64,000 nucleotides of DNA from Mycobacterium basiliense (GTDB taxonomy: Bacteria; Actinomycetota; Actinomycetes; Mycobacteriales; Mycobacteriaceae): contig NZ_LR130759.1 in NCBI RefSeq assembly GCF_900292015.1, forward strand, positions 1,798,001-1,862,000, written 5' to 3'. Position 1 is the stretch's first letter. The number at the start of each line of letters is the position of its first letter. Below the pieces are notes generated by a model, which did not search any database, was not told the origin of the DNA, and saw nothing but the letters and a program-made list of their open reading frames with translations. Positions 36,419 through 45,834 of the stretch are shown here, one piece after another. A program made the position numbers and the translations under genes.

Positions 36419-38857
36419 ATGGAACCAGGGAGTGACCGCGCGGCAAGCGATTTGGCTGCCGCGCGGCGCCAATTGCTGTCCGAGGAGCATCGTCAGCTCG
36501 ATCCAGCCGAGCTGCGGCAGGCGTGGCTGGATCTGCACGAGTCCTGGCTGGTCGACAAGGCCGCCGAAATCGGGATCAGCGACACCAGCGGCTTCGCCAT
36601 TGTTGGGGTCGGCGGTCTCGGCCGCCGAGAGCTGCTGCCCTATTCGGATTTGGACCTGCTGTTGGTGCACGACGGCAAGCCTGACGGGGTGTTGGCAGAA
36701 GTTGCGGACAAGCTCTGGTATCCGTTGTGGGACGCCAATATTCGCCTCGACCACAGCGTGCGAACGGTTCCCGATGCCGTTGCTGTGGCCAGCTCCGATA
36801 CCGTGGCTGCGCTCGGCATGCTGGAAGCGCGCCACATCGCTGGCGATGAAGGCCTCTCGGCGGGGTTGATTGACGGCGTACGACGGCAGTGGCGCAGCGG
36901 AATTCGTTCCCACATGGGCGAACTCGTCCAGATGACGCATGATCGTTGGTTGCGCTGCGGGCGCATCGCCAACCGCGCCGAACCCGATCTCAAATCGGGT
37001 CGCGGTGGGCTTCGCGACGTTCAGCTGCTTGATGCGCTGGCGATCGCCCAGCTCATCGATCGCCACGGCATGGCCGCCCCCGACATGCCGGTAGGTTCAC
37101 TGGACGCTGCCTACCTCACCCTGCTCAACGTTCGCACCGAACTGCACCGCGTGTCCGGCCGTGGACGTGATCTGCTGTTGGCCCAACACGCCGACGACAT
37201 CAGCGCGGCTTTGCAATTCGGTGACCGATTCGACCTGGCGCGCATGCTGTCCAGCGCCGGTCGCACCATCGCGTATCACTCCGAAACCGGGCTGCGCACC
37301 GCTTGCAACGCGATACCGCGACGTGGCATCTCCGCCTTGCGGCGACGACCGAAACGGCGCCCCCTCGACGACGGTGTCGTCGAGTACGCCAGCGAAATCG
37401 TGCTCGCCCGCGACGCCCAGCCCGAACAGGACGCTGGCCTGGTTCTGCGGGTAGCGGCCGCGGCCGCCCACAGCGGGTTGCCCATCGGCGCCGGCACCCT
37501 ACGCCGGCTGGCCGACAACGCGCCGGAGGTGCCGATACCTTGGCCGCGTGAGGTGCTCGATGACCTGCTGGTGGTGTTGCTCGCCGGACCCACCGCCGTG
37601 GGAACGATCGAAGCGCTGGACCGAACCGGCCTGTGGGGCAGGCTGCTGCCGGAGTGGGGCGCCATCCGCGACCTGCCGCCGCGCGATATCGCGCACAAGT
37701 GGACCGTGGACCGTCATGTGATCGAAACCACCGTTCAGGCCGCGCCGCTGACCACTCGGGTGTCACGACCGGATCTGCTCGCGCTTGGGGCGCTGCTGCA
37801 CGACATCGGCAAGGGCAGGGGAACTGATCACAGCGTGCTCGGGTCCGAGATGGTGGTGCAGATCGGCCAACGGCTCGGTATTCCGCCGGCCGACATCGAT
37901 CTGCTGTCCAAATTGGTTCGTCACCATCTGCTGCTACCGATCGTGGCGACCCGAAGCGACTTGAACGACCCCAAGACCATCGAGGACGTATCCGAGGCCC
38001 TAGGCGGGGACCCCCAGTTACTTGAGGTACTGCACGCGCTGACCGAGGCGGACTCGAAGGCGACCGGCCCGGGGGTATGGAGCGATTGGAAGGCGTCCCT
38101 GGTCCAAAACTTGGTCTCGCGCTGCCGGATGGTGATGGCTGGTGAGCGGCTGCCGCAGGCGGATCCAACTGCGCCACAATATGTTTCGCTGGCGGCCGAC
38201 CGTGGTGTGCATGTGGAGATCGGGCCCGGCGAGAGCGCGCGCATGTACCGGGCGGTGATGGCCGCGCCGGACAAGCCGGGGTTGGTCTCCAAGGCCGCCG
38301 CGGTGCTGGCGCTGAACTCGCTGGGCGTCCACTCGGCGTCGGTGAACAGCCACGACGGCATCGCAATCACCGATTTCGTGGTGTCGCCCCTTTTTGGTTC
38401 CCCGGCCGGCGCCGACCTATTGCGCCAACAGTTCGTTGGTGCCCTTGCCGGCGACATCGACGTCTTGGGCATGGTGGAAAAACGGGACAGCGAGGCCACC
38501 AGCAACGCCTCCCAGCGGGCCGGCGAGGTGGTGGCGGGGGTTCCGGTCACGCGTTCGACCGCTCCGCCACGCATCCTCTGGCTCGAAGCCGCCACTGCCG
38601 ACCAGCTGATCCTCGAAATCCGCGCCGTGGATAGGCCGGGGCTGCTGGCATTGCTGACCCGCGCGCTGGAACGAGCTGGCGCAAACATCGTTTGGGCCAA
38701 GGTCAACACGTTTGGATCGACCGCGGCCGACGTGTTTTGTGTGACGGTTGCCGCCGACACCGAGGAATCGGAGGTGCGCGCCGCGGTGGAGCGCGAGCTG
38801 TCAGCCGTCTTGGGTCCGCAGGCTAACGTGCTAGTCGACGAGCCCGTCGGCGACTGA
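36419..38857 (+). CDS. glnD: [Protein-PII] nucleotidylyltransferase GlnD
   Basis: A bifunctional enzyme that modifies and demodifies PII at Tyr51. The order is an N-terminal nucleotidyltransferase ([21 protein letters not shown]), a central HD domain ([13 protein letters not shown]), and two C-terminal ACT domains that sense glutamine ([17 protein letters not shown] and [16 protein letters not shown]). From ATG 36419 it has 812 residues and the N-terminus ([17 protein letters not shown]) aligns with M. tuberculosis GlnD (808). A GTG at 36371 would add 16 residues. It is the last gene of the amt-glnB-glnD unit; its stop is 7 bases from that of the convergent helicase. Confidence 0.95.
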   Translation: MEPGSDRAASDLAAARRQLLSEEHRQLDPAELRQAWLDLHESWLVDKAAEIGISDTSGFAIVGVGGLGRRELLPYSDLDLLLVHDGKPDGVLAEVADKLWYPLWDANIRLDHSVRTVPDAVAVASSDTVAALGMLEARHIAGDEGLSAGLIDGVRRQWRSGIRSHMGELVQMTHDRWLRCGRIANRAEPDLKSGRGGLRDVQLLDALAIAQLIDRHGMAAPDMPVGSLDAAYLTLLNVRTELHRVSGRGRDLLLAQHADDISAALQFGDRFDLARMLSSAGRTIAYHSETGLRTACNAIPRRGISALRRRPKRRPLDDGVVEYASEIVLARDAQPEQDAGLVLRVAAAAAHSGLPIGAGTLRRLADNAPEVPIPWPREVLDDLLVVLLAGPTAVGTIEALDRTGLWGRLLPEWGAIRDLPPRDIAHKWTVDRHVIETTVQAAPLTTRVSRPDLLALGALLHDIGKGRGTDHSVLGSEMVVQIGQRLGIPPADIDLLSKLVRHHLLLPIVATRSDLNDPKTIEDVSEALGGDPQLLEVLHALTEADSKATGPGVWSDWKASLVQNLVSRCRMVMAGERLPQADPTAPQYVSLAADRGVHVEIGPGESARMYRAVMAAPDKPGLVSKAAAVLALNSLGVHSASVNSHDGIAITDFVVSPLFGSPAGADLLRQQFVGALAGDIDVLGMVEKRDSEATSNASQRAGEVVAGVPVTRSTAPPRILWLEAATADQLILEIRAVDRPGLLALLTRALERAGANIVWAKVNTFGSTAADVFCVTVAADTEESEVRAAVERELSAVLGPQANVLVDEPVGD

Positions 38858-38864
38858 CACGCTG

Positions 38865-40592
38865 CTACGCCTGTTCGGAGTTGAGCTGGCGTAAGGCGTC
38901 TATGCGGGCTTTGAGCTGGTCGCGGGTTGCCGCGGCGATGGGCGGCCCGCCGCAGCGACGACGAAGTTCGTTGTGGATCCAGCCATGCGGCTTGCCGGTG
39001 CGATGATGGGCGATGGCGACGAGCGTGTTCAGCTCGCGGCGCAACTCGCGGATTTGGCCATGAGTGGTGGCGTGCTGGGCCGCCGGACCGCCGTCCCCGG
39101 TCTGAAGCTGAGCCCGCTTCTGCAGCTGCTCGTCTTGGCGCCGATGCAGCAAGGCGCGCATCTGGTCGGCATCCAGCAACCCGGGGATACCGAGGTAGTC
39201 GGCCTCCTCGTCGCTTCCGGCGGGGGTAGCGGTGCCGAACGAGGAACCGTCGAAGATGACCTGATCCAGCTCGGCGTCGGCGCCTAGCGAGGTGAAGCCC
39301 TTGTCTACTTCGCTTGGCTCGGTCTGGGTCTTGGTGGCCGGATCGTCATCGAGCGGATCTTCGGATTGCCGGTGCGGTTTTCCCAGCACATGGTTGCGCT
39401 GGGCCTCCAGTTCGCTGGCCAGCTGCAACAGGTTGGGCACTGACGGCAGGAAAATGCTCGCTGTCTCTCCGGCCCGGCGAGACCGTACGAACCGGCCGAT
39501 GGCCTGCGCGAAGAACAGCGGCGTGGAAGCACTGGTGGCGTAGATCCCGACCGACAAGCGCGGCACGTCAACGCCCTCGGAGACCATGCGGACGGCCACC
39601 AACCATCGGCTGGTGCCGTCGGCGAATGCACTGATTCGGGCCGACGATCCGGGATCGTCGGACAGCACGACCGTGGGCGTTTCCGAGGTCAGCCGCTGCA
39701 GTAATGCAGCGTAGGATCGTGCGGCCGTGCGGTCCGAGGCGATGATCATGCCGCCCGCATCGGGCACCTGCGCCCGCAGTTGACGCAGTCGCCGGTCGGC
39801 GGCGGCGATCACCGCGGGCATCCATTCGCCGGCGGGATCCAACGCGGTGCGCCACGCCCGCGCGGTCTGTTCGGCCGACAACGGCTCGCCCAAGCGCGCC
39901 TCGTGCTCTTCGCCGGCACTATCACGCCAGCGCGCCTGTCCCGAGTAGGCGAGGAACACCACCGGCCGGACGACGCCGTCGGCAAGGGCCTGCGCGTAGC
40001 CGTAGGTGTGATCGGCCTGCGAACGCAGCACTCCGTCCCCGTCGGGCTCGTAGCTGACGAAGGGGATGGGGTTGTCGTCACTGCGAAATGGGGTGCCGGT
40101 CAGGGCAAGGCGGCGAGACGCATCACTGAACGCGTCCCGGATGGCGTCGCCCCAGGTCTTGGCGTCACCGCCGTGGTGAATCTCGTCGAAGACCACCAGT
40201 GTCTTGCGCTGCTCCGTGCGCACCCGATGCAGGCTCGGATGTGCGGCCACCTGTGCGTAGGTCACCACCACCCCGTGGTATTCCGGCGACGTCTGCGGGT
40301 TGGAATTGGAGAATTTCGGGTCCAATGAAAGGCCATGCCGACCGGCCGCCTGCGCCCACTGAATCTTCAGATGTTCGGTCGGCACCACCACCGTGATCTG
40401 CTCCACGGCGCGATGACAGAGCAGTTCGGCCGCGATGCGCAGGGCGAACGCCGTCTTGCCGGATCCGGGGGTAGCCACCGCCAGGAAATCGCGCGGCTGG
40501 GTACCCAGGTATTTCACCAGTGCCCGTCGCTGCCAGCTGCGAAGCGGTCGGCTGCCCTCGACGATGGGCTCGGCGGGGCTCACCGGCTGCAT
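38865..40592 (-). CDS. Superfamily 2 DEAD/DEAH-type helicase (Rv2917 orthologue)
   Basis: A predicted ATP-dependent nucleic-acid translocase of 575 residues. Visible motifs: Walker A ATPGSGKT (residues 40-47), motif II DEIH (136-139), motif III LTGTPF and motif VI QAIGRFVRSRR. A distinctive C-terminal part has HHRTGKPHGWIHNELRRRCGG. The substrate is unknown. I chose ATG 40592, with a GGGGGAG ribosome-binding site. The frame continues upstream to 41009, but that stretch is Cys/Arg-rich and looks untranslated. It is the only minus-strand gene between sepIVA and dacB2 apart from the small ORF behind it. Confidence 0.9.
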   Translation of the reverse strand: MQPVSPAEPIVEGSRPLRSWQRRALVKYLGTQPRDFLAVATPGSGKTAFALRIAAELLCHRAVEQITVVVPTEHLKIQWAQAAGRHGLSLDPKFSNSNPQTSPEYHGVVVTYAQVAAHPSLHRVRTEQRKTLVVFDEIHHGGDAKTWGDAIRDAFSDASRRLALTGTPFRSDDNPIPFVSYEPDGDGVLRSQADHTYGYAQALADGVVRPVVFLAYSGQARWRDSAGEEHEARLGEPLSAEQTARAWRTALDPAGEWMPAVIAAADRRLRQLRAQVPDAGGMIIASDRTAARSYAALLQRLTSETPTVVLSDDPGSSARISAFADGTSRWLVAVRMVSEGVDVPRLSVGIYATSASTPLFFAQAIGRFVRSRRAGETASIFLPSVPNLLQLASELEAQRNHVLGKPHRQSEDPLDDDPATKTQTEPSEVDKGFTSLGADAELDQVIFDGSSFGTATPAGSDEEADYLGIPGLLDADQMRALLHRRQDEQLQKRAQLQTGDGGPAAQHATTHGQIRELRRELNTLVAIAHHRTGKPHGWIHNELRRRCGGPPIAAATRDQLKARIDALRQLNSEQA

Positions 40593-40848
40593 CGACCGTG
40601 CTCCCCCCGTAGCTGTCAGGCCGCGCCCGGCGGCGGCAGCGCGCGCTCGTGCCCCGCACCGGCCCGTTGACGCGTGCAGTGAAAACCTTGAATCCTCAAA
40701 ACCAGCCAGCCTGGCTTGGTGGCGAGTGTGAAATCTAGCATGGCAACACTTTTCGGCACATGCGCGACATGGGGGCGCGCCGCGGTCGGGTGATGGCCCG
40801 GTCGGCGCCGAATACCCAACGGTGCGGCAACCCGGGCTGGTCGGCGTT

Positions 40849-41064
40849 TCAGCGTGGTGCGCGCGGACGGCTCGCGGGTGCGGTGAATCCGCCGGTGTCA
40901 TCGAAGAACGCCCACCGGCCGTCGTCGTTGACTTCCATGCGCCAACCGCGCTCGGAGCGGTCCACCAACGAGACGGCGAACCAGCTGTGCGCTGCCTCCG
41001 CGCTGTCACAATTCTGCGTCGCCACTCTCGCGCCGCGCGGGTCGATAACTCGGAACGCCACCAT
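40849..41064 (-). CDS. Small uncharacterised protein, 71 residues
   Basis: No family is recognised. The ORF lies between the helicase and ffh, on the helicase strand. From ATG 41064 it reads MVAFRVIDPRGARVA and later GWRMEVNDDGRWAFFDDTGG, with a Trp-rich, acidic middle. Its codons favour G/C in the third position like real genes here, and a GGGAAAGG element sits about 14 bases upstream. Composition is balanced rather than the Arg/Pro-rich pattern of chance ORFs in this DNA. An in-frame ATG further upstream (41208) would overlap other signals and looks like chance coding. About 256 bases with nothing recognisable separate it from the helicase. Confidence 0.55.
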   Translation of the reverse strand: MVAFRVIDPRGARVATQNCDSAEAAHSWFAVSLVDRSERGWRMEVNDDGRWAFFDDTGGFTAPASRPRAPR

Positions 41065-41244
41065 GGCCGTTGAGTAGCCTTTCCCGGGGGCTTTCAACCG
41101 CAGGCAGTGCCGCCATTGACTCGCGGTTGACCGGGGCCATGCCAACCGATGGCTACCGGGCGCCCCAAGCTTGGCAGCGACCGCCCGGATGGCCCCCAAG
41201 ACCGCCAATCGGCGGCGCCACCAATAACCACTAGGCTGGCGAGC

Positions 41245-42813
41245 GTGTTTGAATCGCTGTCCGACCGGTTGACCGGTGCCCTACAGGGGCTGCGCGGCAA
41301 GGGTCGCCTGACCGACGCCGATATCGAGGCAACCACCCGCGAGATCCGGTTGGCGCTGCTGGAAGCCGATGTTTCGTTGCCGGTGGTGCGGGCCTTTGTG
41401 CATCGGATCAAAGAGCGCGGCCGCGGCGTCGAGGTATCCGGTGCGCTCAACCCGGCGCAACAGGTCGTCAAGATCGTCAATGAGGAACTGATCGGCATTC
41501 TCGGCGGCGAGACGCGTGAGCTGGTCTTCGCCAAGACGCCGCCGACCGTGGTGATGCTGGCCGGCCTGCAAGGCTCCGGCAAGACGACGCTGGCCGGCAA
41601 GTTGGCTGCGCGTCTGCGCGGCCAAGGGCATACCCCCCTGCTGGTGGCCTGTGACCTGCAGCGACCGGCCGCGGTCAACCAGCTGCAAGTCGTTGGTGAG
41701 CGTGCCGGAGTGCCGGTGTTTGCGCCCCATCCCGGTGCCTCGCCGGAATCCGGCCCCGGTGACCCGGTGGCCGTCGCGGCGGCGGGTCTGGCAGAAGCGA
41801 GGACCAAACACTTCGATGTCGTCATCGTCGACACCGCCGGACGGTTGGGCATCGACGAGGACCTGATGGCCCAGGCGGCGGCCATCCGCGCCGCGATCAG
41901 CCCCGATGAAGTGCTGTTCGTGCTGGACGCGATGATCGGTCAGGATGCCGTGGCCACCGCTCAGGCGTTTGGCGAGGGGGTCGGCTTCACCGGTGTGGCG
42001 TTGACCAAACTCGACGGCGACGCGCGCGGTGGCGCAGCGTTGTCGGTCCGTGAAGTGACGGGCGTCCCAATCCTTTTCGCTTCTACCGGGGAGAAGCTCG
42101 AGGAGTTCGACGTCTTCCACCCGGATCGGATGGCCAGCCGCATCCTGGGTATGGGCGATGTGCTGAGCCTCATCGAGCAGGCCGAACAGGTCTTCGACGC
42201 TCAACAGGCCGAAGAGGCCGCCGCCAAGATCGGCGCCGGTGAGTTGACGCTGGAGGACTTCCTCGAGCAGATGCTGGCGGTGCGCAAGATGGGCCCGATC
42301 GGCAACCTGCTGGGCATGCTGCCCGGCGGGGCTCAAATGAAGGAGGCACTGGCCGAGGTCGACGACAAACACCTCGACCGGCTGCAGGCCATCATTCGTG
42401 GCATGACGCCCGAAGAGCGGGCCGACCCCAAGATCATCAATGCGTCGCGCCGGCTGCGAATCGCCAACGGTTCGGGCGTGACGGTGTCCGAGGTCAACCA
42501 GCTAGTCGATCGTTTCTTCGAGGCCCGCAAGATGATGTCGTCGATGCTCGGCGGGATGGGTATCCCCGGCATGGGACGCAAGTCTGCGACCCGAAAGAGC
42601 AAGGGCGCAAAAGGAAAGGCCGGCAAGAAAGGCAAGAAGGGGGCACGCGGTCCGACGCCGCCGAAGGTCAAAAGCCCGTTCGGCATGCCGGGTATGCCGG
42701 GCATGCCCGCGGGCTTTCCCGACCTGTCCCAGATGCCCGAGGGCCTCGACGAGCTGCCGCCCGGGCTGGCCGATTTCGACCTGTCCAAGCTGAAGTTCCC
42801 GGGCAAGAAGTAG
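41245..42813 (+). CDS. ffh: Signal recognition particle protein Ffh
   Basis: The SRP GTPase that binds signal peptides on nascent membrane proteins. It has 522 residues (M. tuberculosis 525). The NG domain has G1 GLQGSGKTT (107-115), DTAGRLGID and TKLDGDARGG. The M domain follows from about 300, with KMGPIGNLLGMLPG and RRLRIANGSGV, and a tail unusually rich in Met/Pro/Gly (MPGMPGMPAGF). I chose GTG 41245 (MFESLSDRLTG); the frame is open to 41149, but that stretch does not match the family. Confidence 0.97.
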   Translation: MFESLSDRLTGALQGLRGKGRLTDADIEATTREIRLALLEADVSLPVVRAFVHRIKERGRGVEVSGALNPAQQVVKIVNEELIGILGGETRELVFAKTPPTVVMLAGLQGSGKTTLAGKLAARLRGQGHTPLLVACDLQRPAAVNQLQVVGERAGVPVFAPHPGASPESGPGDPVAVAAAGLAEARTKHFDVVIVDTAGRLGIDEDLMAQAAAIRAAISPDEVLFVLDAMIGQDAVATAQAFGEGVGFTGVALTKLDGDARGGAALSVREVTGVPILFASTGEKLEEFDVFHPDRMASRILGMGDVLSLIEQAEQVFDAQQAEEAAAKIGAGELTLEDFLEQMLAVRKMGPIGNLLGMLPGGAQMKEALAEVDDKHLDRLQAIIRGMTPEERADPKIINASRRLRIANGSGVTVSEVNQLVDRFFEARKMMSSMLGGMGIPGMGRKSATRKSKGAKGKAGKKGKKGARGPTPPKVKSPFGMPGMPGMPAGFPDLSQMPEGLDELPPGLADFDLSKLKFPGKK

Positions 42814-42820
42814 CAGCCTC

Positions 42821-43900
42821 GTGCGCCTGCACGTGCGAGGTTTGCGACTGCCCGACCAGGCCCCGATCGATTTGTGGATAGTCGACGGCCGCGTCAGCAC
42901 CGAGCCGATTGCGGGAGCCGACACAGTCTTTGCCGGCGGCTGGATCCTGCCCGGGATGGTCGACGCGCACTGTCACGTCGGTCTGGGGCAGCACGGCGCC
43001 ATCGAACTCGACGAAGCAATATCGCAGGCTGAGACCGAACGCGACGCGGGCGCACTGCTGCTGCGCGATTGCGGCTCCCCGACCGACACCCGCAGTCTCG
43101 ACGACCATGCGGACCTGCCCCGCATCATTCGTGCCGGTAGACACCTGGCCAGACCCAAGCGCTACATACCCGGGTTCGCCAACGAGCTCGAGGATGAATC
43201 GCAGCTACCCGCCGCCGTCGCCGAGCAGGCGAGCCGCGGTGACGGCTGGATCAAGCTGGTTGGTGATTGGATCGACCGCAAGGTCGGCGATCTGGCCCCG
43301 TTGTGGTCCGATGACGTGCTGAAGGCCGCGATCGACGCCGCCCACGCCCACGGGGCTCGAGTCACCGCACATGTCTTCGGTGAGGATGCGCTGCCCGGCC
43401 TGATCAACGCGGGGATCGACTGCATCGAGCACGGCACCGGCCTGACCGACGACACCATTGCGCTCATGCTCGAACACGGCACCGCGCTGGTCCCCACGCT
43501 GATCAACGTCGAAAACTTTCCGGGAATCGCCGATTCCGCGGTTCGCTACCCGACCTACGCTGCGCATATGCGCGACCTTTATGCGAACACCTATCCGCGC
43601 ATTGCGGCGGCGCGCGAAGCGGGGATCGCCATATACGCGGGAACCGACGCGGGCAGCACGATTCGCCACGGACGAATCGCCGACGAGGTGGAGGCCCTCA
43701 AAAGCGTCGGGATGAGCGCTACCGAGGCGCTGGGCGCGGCATGCTGGGACGCTCGGCGCTGGTTGGGCCGGCCCGGACTGGACCACGGGGCATCGGCTGA
43801 CCTCTTGTGTTTTTCCGAGGACCCGCGACAGGGCCCGGGCTTCCTGAGCCATCCCGACCTGGTGCTGCTGCGCGGCGAACCGTTTCGGCCCGGTCGCTAG
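42821..43900 (+). CDS. Metal-dependent amidohydrolase (Rv2915c orthologue)
   Basis: A 359-residue amidohydrolase-superfamily enzyme with a TIM-barrel metal site. Visible ligands are the HxH in VDAHCHVGLG (residues about 47-53), His in VTAHVFGED, His in CIEHGTG and Asp in YAGTDAGS. This fits imidazolonepropionase- or prolidase-like hydrolases, but the substrate is unknown. It starts with GTG seven bases after ffh and may be read through from it. Confidence 0.9.
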   Translation: MRLHVRGLRLPDQAPIDLWIVDGRVSTEPIAGADTVFAGGWILPGMVDAHCHVGLGQHGAIELDEAISQAETERDAGALLLRDCGSPTDTRSLDDHADLPRIIRAGRHLARPKRYIPGFANELEDESQLPAAVAEQASRGDGWIKLVGDWIDRKVGDLAPLWSDDVLKAAIDAAHAHGARVTAHVFGEDALPGLINAGIDCIEHGTGLTDDTIALMLEHGTALVPTLINVENFPGIADSAVRYPTYAAHMRDLYANTYPRIAAAREAGIAIYAGTDAGSTIRHGRIADEVEALKSVGMSATEALGAACWDARRWLGRPGLDHGASADLLCFSEDPRQGPGFLSHPDLVLLRGEPFRPGR

Positions 43901-43958
43901 CCAATCGGAGTTCGGCGGCGGCCGCGCACACTTCTGCCCGCGTGGTTACTATCGCGAA

Positions 43959-45731
43959 GTGGCGTTGGATAACGGTGCGACCTTTGCCGGTTACACCGTG
44001 GTCAGGAGGCTGTCCGCGGGCGAGTCCGGTGAGGTCTACCTGGTTCACCAACCAAACTTTCCCGGTTGGCAGGCACTCGAGATTCTTCCGCAGACGCTGG
44101 CCGTGGACGCTGAATTCCGCCAACGGTTCGAGCGGGAAACCTCGATAGCCGGGCAGCTCTATCACCCGCACATCGTGGAGGTCCACCAGCATGGCCAGTG
44201 CAATGGCCGGTTGTGGATCGCGAAAGACTACGTTGACGGCATTAGCGCCGCTCAGCTGATGCAGGAGCGTTTTCCGGCGGTGCTACCGGTGGCCGAGGTA
44301 GTGGGCATAGTCAGTGCGGCGGCCGCCGCTCTGGACTACGCCCATCAGCGTGGACTGCTCCATCGGGAGGTGGCGCCCGCCAATATCCTGCTGACGAATC
44401 CAGGGGAGGGCGAACCGCGGATCCTGCTGAAAGACTTCGGAATAACCCGCGCTGCGGCCGGGTTCGGTGGCGCGGCGGTCTACCAGGCGCCGGAACTGTT
44501 GCGGGGCACCGATATTGACGGGCGCGCCGACCAATACGCCCTGGCCGCCACCGCCTGGCAGTTGCTGACCGGCGCGGCACCGGTTGGCAGCGGCCAGTCG
44601 CGCCCGCCGAAACTCAGCGATGTACGTCCGGACCTGGCACGCCTGGACGACGTGTTTTGCACGGCACTGGCCAGCGAGCCCGCCGGCAGGTACGCCAGCT
44701 GCCGCGAGTTCGCCGAGGGTTTCACCGCGCAGGCCGGCATCCCGACCGGTGACTTGGTCCCCGACGGCCAGGACGTCGAGACGACCTGGGTGGCTACCAT
44801 CCAGCCCACCGATGTCGTCGACTACCCGGCCTATGGCTGGCCGGTGACGCCAGCGCTACCAGTTCCCGCTGCACCGAGGTTCGCGCCCGCGCCGCCGCCG
44901 CGACGCGGGACCATGTTGCAATCGGCGGCCGCGTCGTTGGCGCGACGGCTGGACAAGTTCTCCGCCACCACCAGGCAGCCGGGGAAACGTCGGTCACGCC
45001 GCGTACTTCTCGTTTCAGCGGCCGCGGTCGCACTGGTCGGCTCGCTTGTGGTCGCCATCTTGGTAGGGCGGAGCGCAACGACGCACTCCACATCGGCGGC
45101 CGGCCCGGTCACTAGCGCCTCGAGCTCGCCAAGCGCGCCGGCAACCAGCACCCCGTCCGTTGCGCCCGCCCCGTTGGACGGCACCTACCGCATCGAGGTC
45201 CAACGATCAAAGCAGACCTACAACTACACGCCGAGTCCGCAGCCGCCGAACGTCAACACGTGGTGGGCTATCCGGTCGGCTTGCACACCGGCAGAATGTC
45301 GGGCCGCTGCGACCCTGCTCGACGACACCGACCATGCGCGGGCGAAGCCCACCGTTCGTCCGATCATCCTGGTATTCGGTGAGGGCCAGTGGCAGTCGCG
45401 GCCCGAGACCGTGCAGTTCGCCTGCATCGGGCCCAACGGCACGTCGAACCGCCAGATGACGACCCAGGTGTTGTCATTGCGTCCGCAACCCGCCGGCGAC
45501 CTGGTCGGGGAAATGGTGGTCACCGTGCAAAGCAACGAGTGCGGCCAACAGGCAGCCGTCATCCGGATCCCGGCGGTGGCCAGCCGCGTCGGCGACGTGC
45601 CACCCGGGGTCAAGGTGCCCGACCCCGCCACCACACCGCCAACCCCGGAAACGCCGTCGGAAACGCCGCCGGAAAGCCCGCCGGAAAACTCGCCCACACC
45701 GAGCGCACCGACGACCGGTCCGGGTCGCTGA
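43959..45731 (+). CDS. pknI: Transmembrane Ser/Thr kinase-like protein PknI, predicted pseudokinase
   Basis: A 590-residue PknI orthologue (M. tuberculosis 585 by recall): cytosolic kinase fold (1-275), Pro-rich linker, one membrane segment at about 350-372 (VLLVSAAAVALVGSLVVAIL) and an extracytoplasmic domain (405-550) with conserved cysteines, ending in a Pro/Thr/Glu-rich tail. The beta3 lysine is Glu41 (WQALEIL, codon GAG), and the HRD aspartate is Glu137 (LLHREVAPAN, codon GAG). Asn142, DFG (159-161) and APE remain. In M. tuberculosis I recall Lys41 and Asp137 at these places. The glycine loop is also weak (LSAGESGEVY). Phosphotransfer should be lost or very low, while the extracellular domain is well kept. 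GTG start. Confidence 0.93.
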   Translation: MALDNGATFAGYTVVRRLSAGESGEVYLVHQPNFPGWQALEILPQTLAVDAEFRQRFERETSIAGQLYHPHIVEVHQHGQCNGRLWIAKDYVDGISAAQLMQERFPAVLPVAEVVGIVSAAAAALDYAHQRGLLHREVAPANILLTNPGEGEPRILLKDFGITRAAAGFGGAAVYQAPELLRGTDIDGRADQYALAATAWQLLTGAAPVGSGQSRPPKLSDVRPDLARLDDVFCTALASEPAGRYASCREFAEGFTAQAGIPTGDLVPDGQDVETTWVATIQPTDVVDYPAYGWPVTPALPVPAAPRFAPAPPPRRGTMLQSAAASLARRLDKFSATTRQPGKRRSRRVLLVSAAAVALVGSLVVAILVGRSATTHSTSAAGPVTSASSSPSAPATSTPSVAPAPLDGTYRIEVQRSKQTYNYTPSPQPPNVNTWWAIRSACTPAECRAAATLLDDTDHARAKPTVRPIILVFGEGQWQSRPETVQFACIGPNGTSNRQMTTQVLSLRPQPAGDLVGEMVVTVQSNECGQQAAVIRIPAVASRVGDVPPGVKVPDPATTPPTPETPSETPPESPPENSPTPSAPTTGPGR

Positions 45732-45774
45732 CCAACCGCGTCGGTGGTCCCGCGAGGCACAACATCCCCATATA

Positions 45775-45796
45775 AGATTGTGAGTACTCGCTATCT
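45775..45796. promoter_or_regulatory. Operator-like imperfect palindrome before the D-aminoacylase/TetR pair
   Basis: A 22-base inverted repeat with half-sites AGATTGTGAGT and ACTCGCTATCT, 9 of 11 positions pairing, centred on GAGTACTC. It overlaps the -35 and spacer of the promoter at 45778-45806. This is the usual design of a TetR-family operator, and a TetR gene is second in the operon. Confidence 0.55.
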
Positions 45797-45806
45797 ATGT
45801 TAGATT
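45778..45806 (+). promoter_or_regulatory. Predicted SigA-type promoter for the D-aminoacylase/TetR operon
   Basis: -35 TTGTGA (45778-45783), a 17-base spacer and -10 TAGATT (45801-45806), each four of six to consensus. The start of transcription would be near 45813, about 22 bases before GTG 45835, leaving room for GGAGG. Confidence 0.55.
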
Positions 45807-45834
45807 TCCGTACGCCCGACGACCTGGAGGAACT

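Noticed and set aside
40593..41009. N-terminal extension of the helicase to 41009
   Set aside because: The extension is Cys/Arg/Pro-rich, lacks family similarity and crosses the small ORF, while ATG 40592 has a good GGGGGAG ribosome-binding site.
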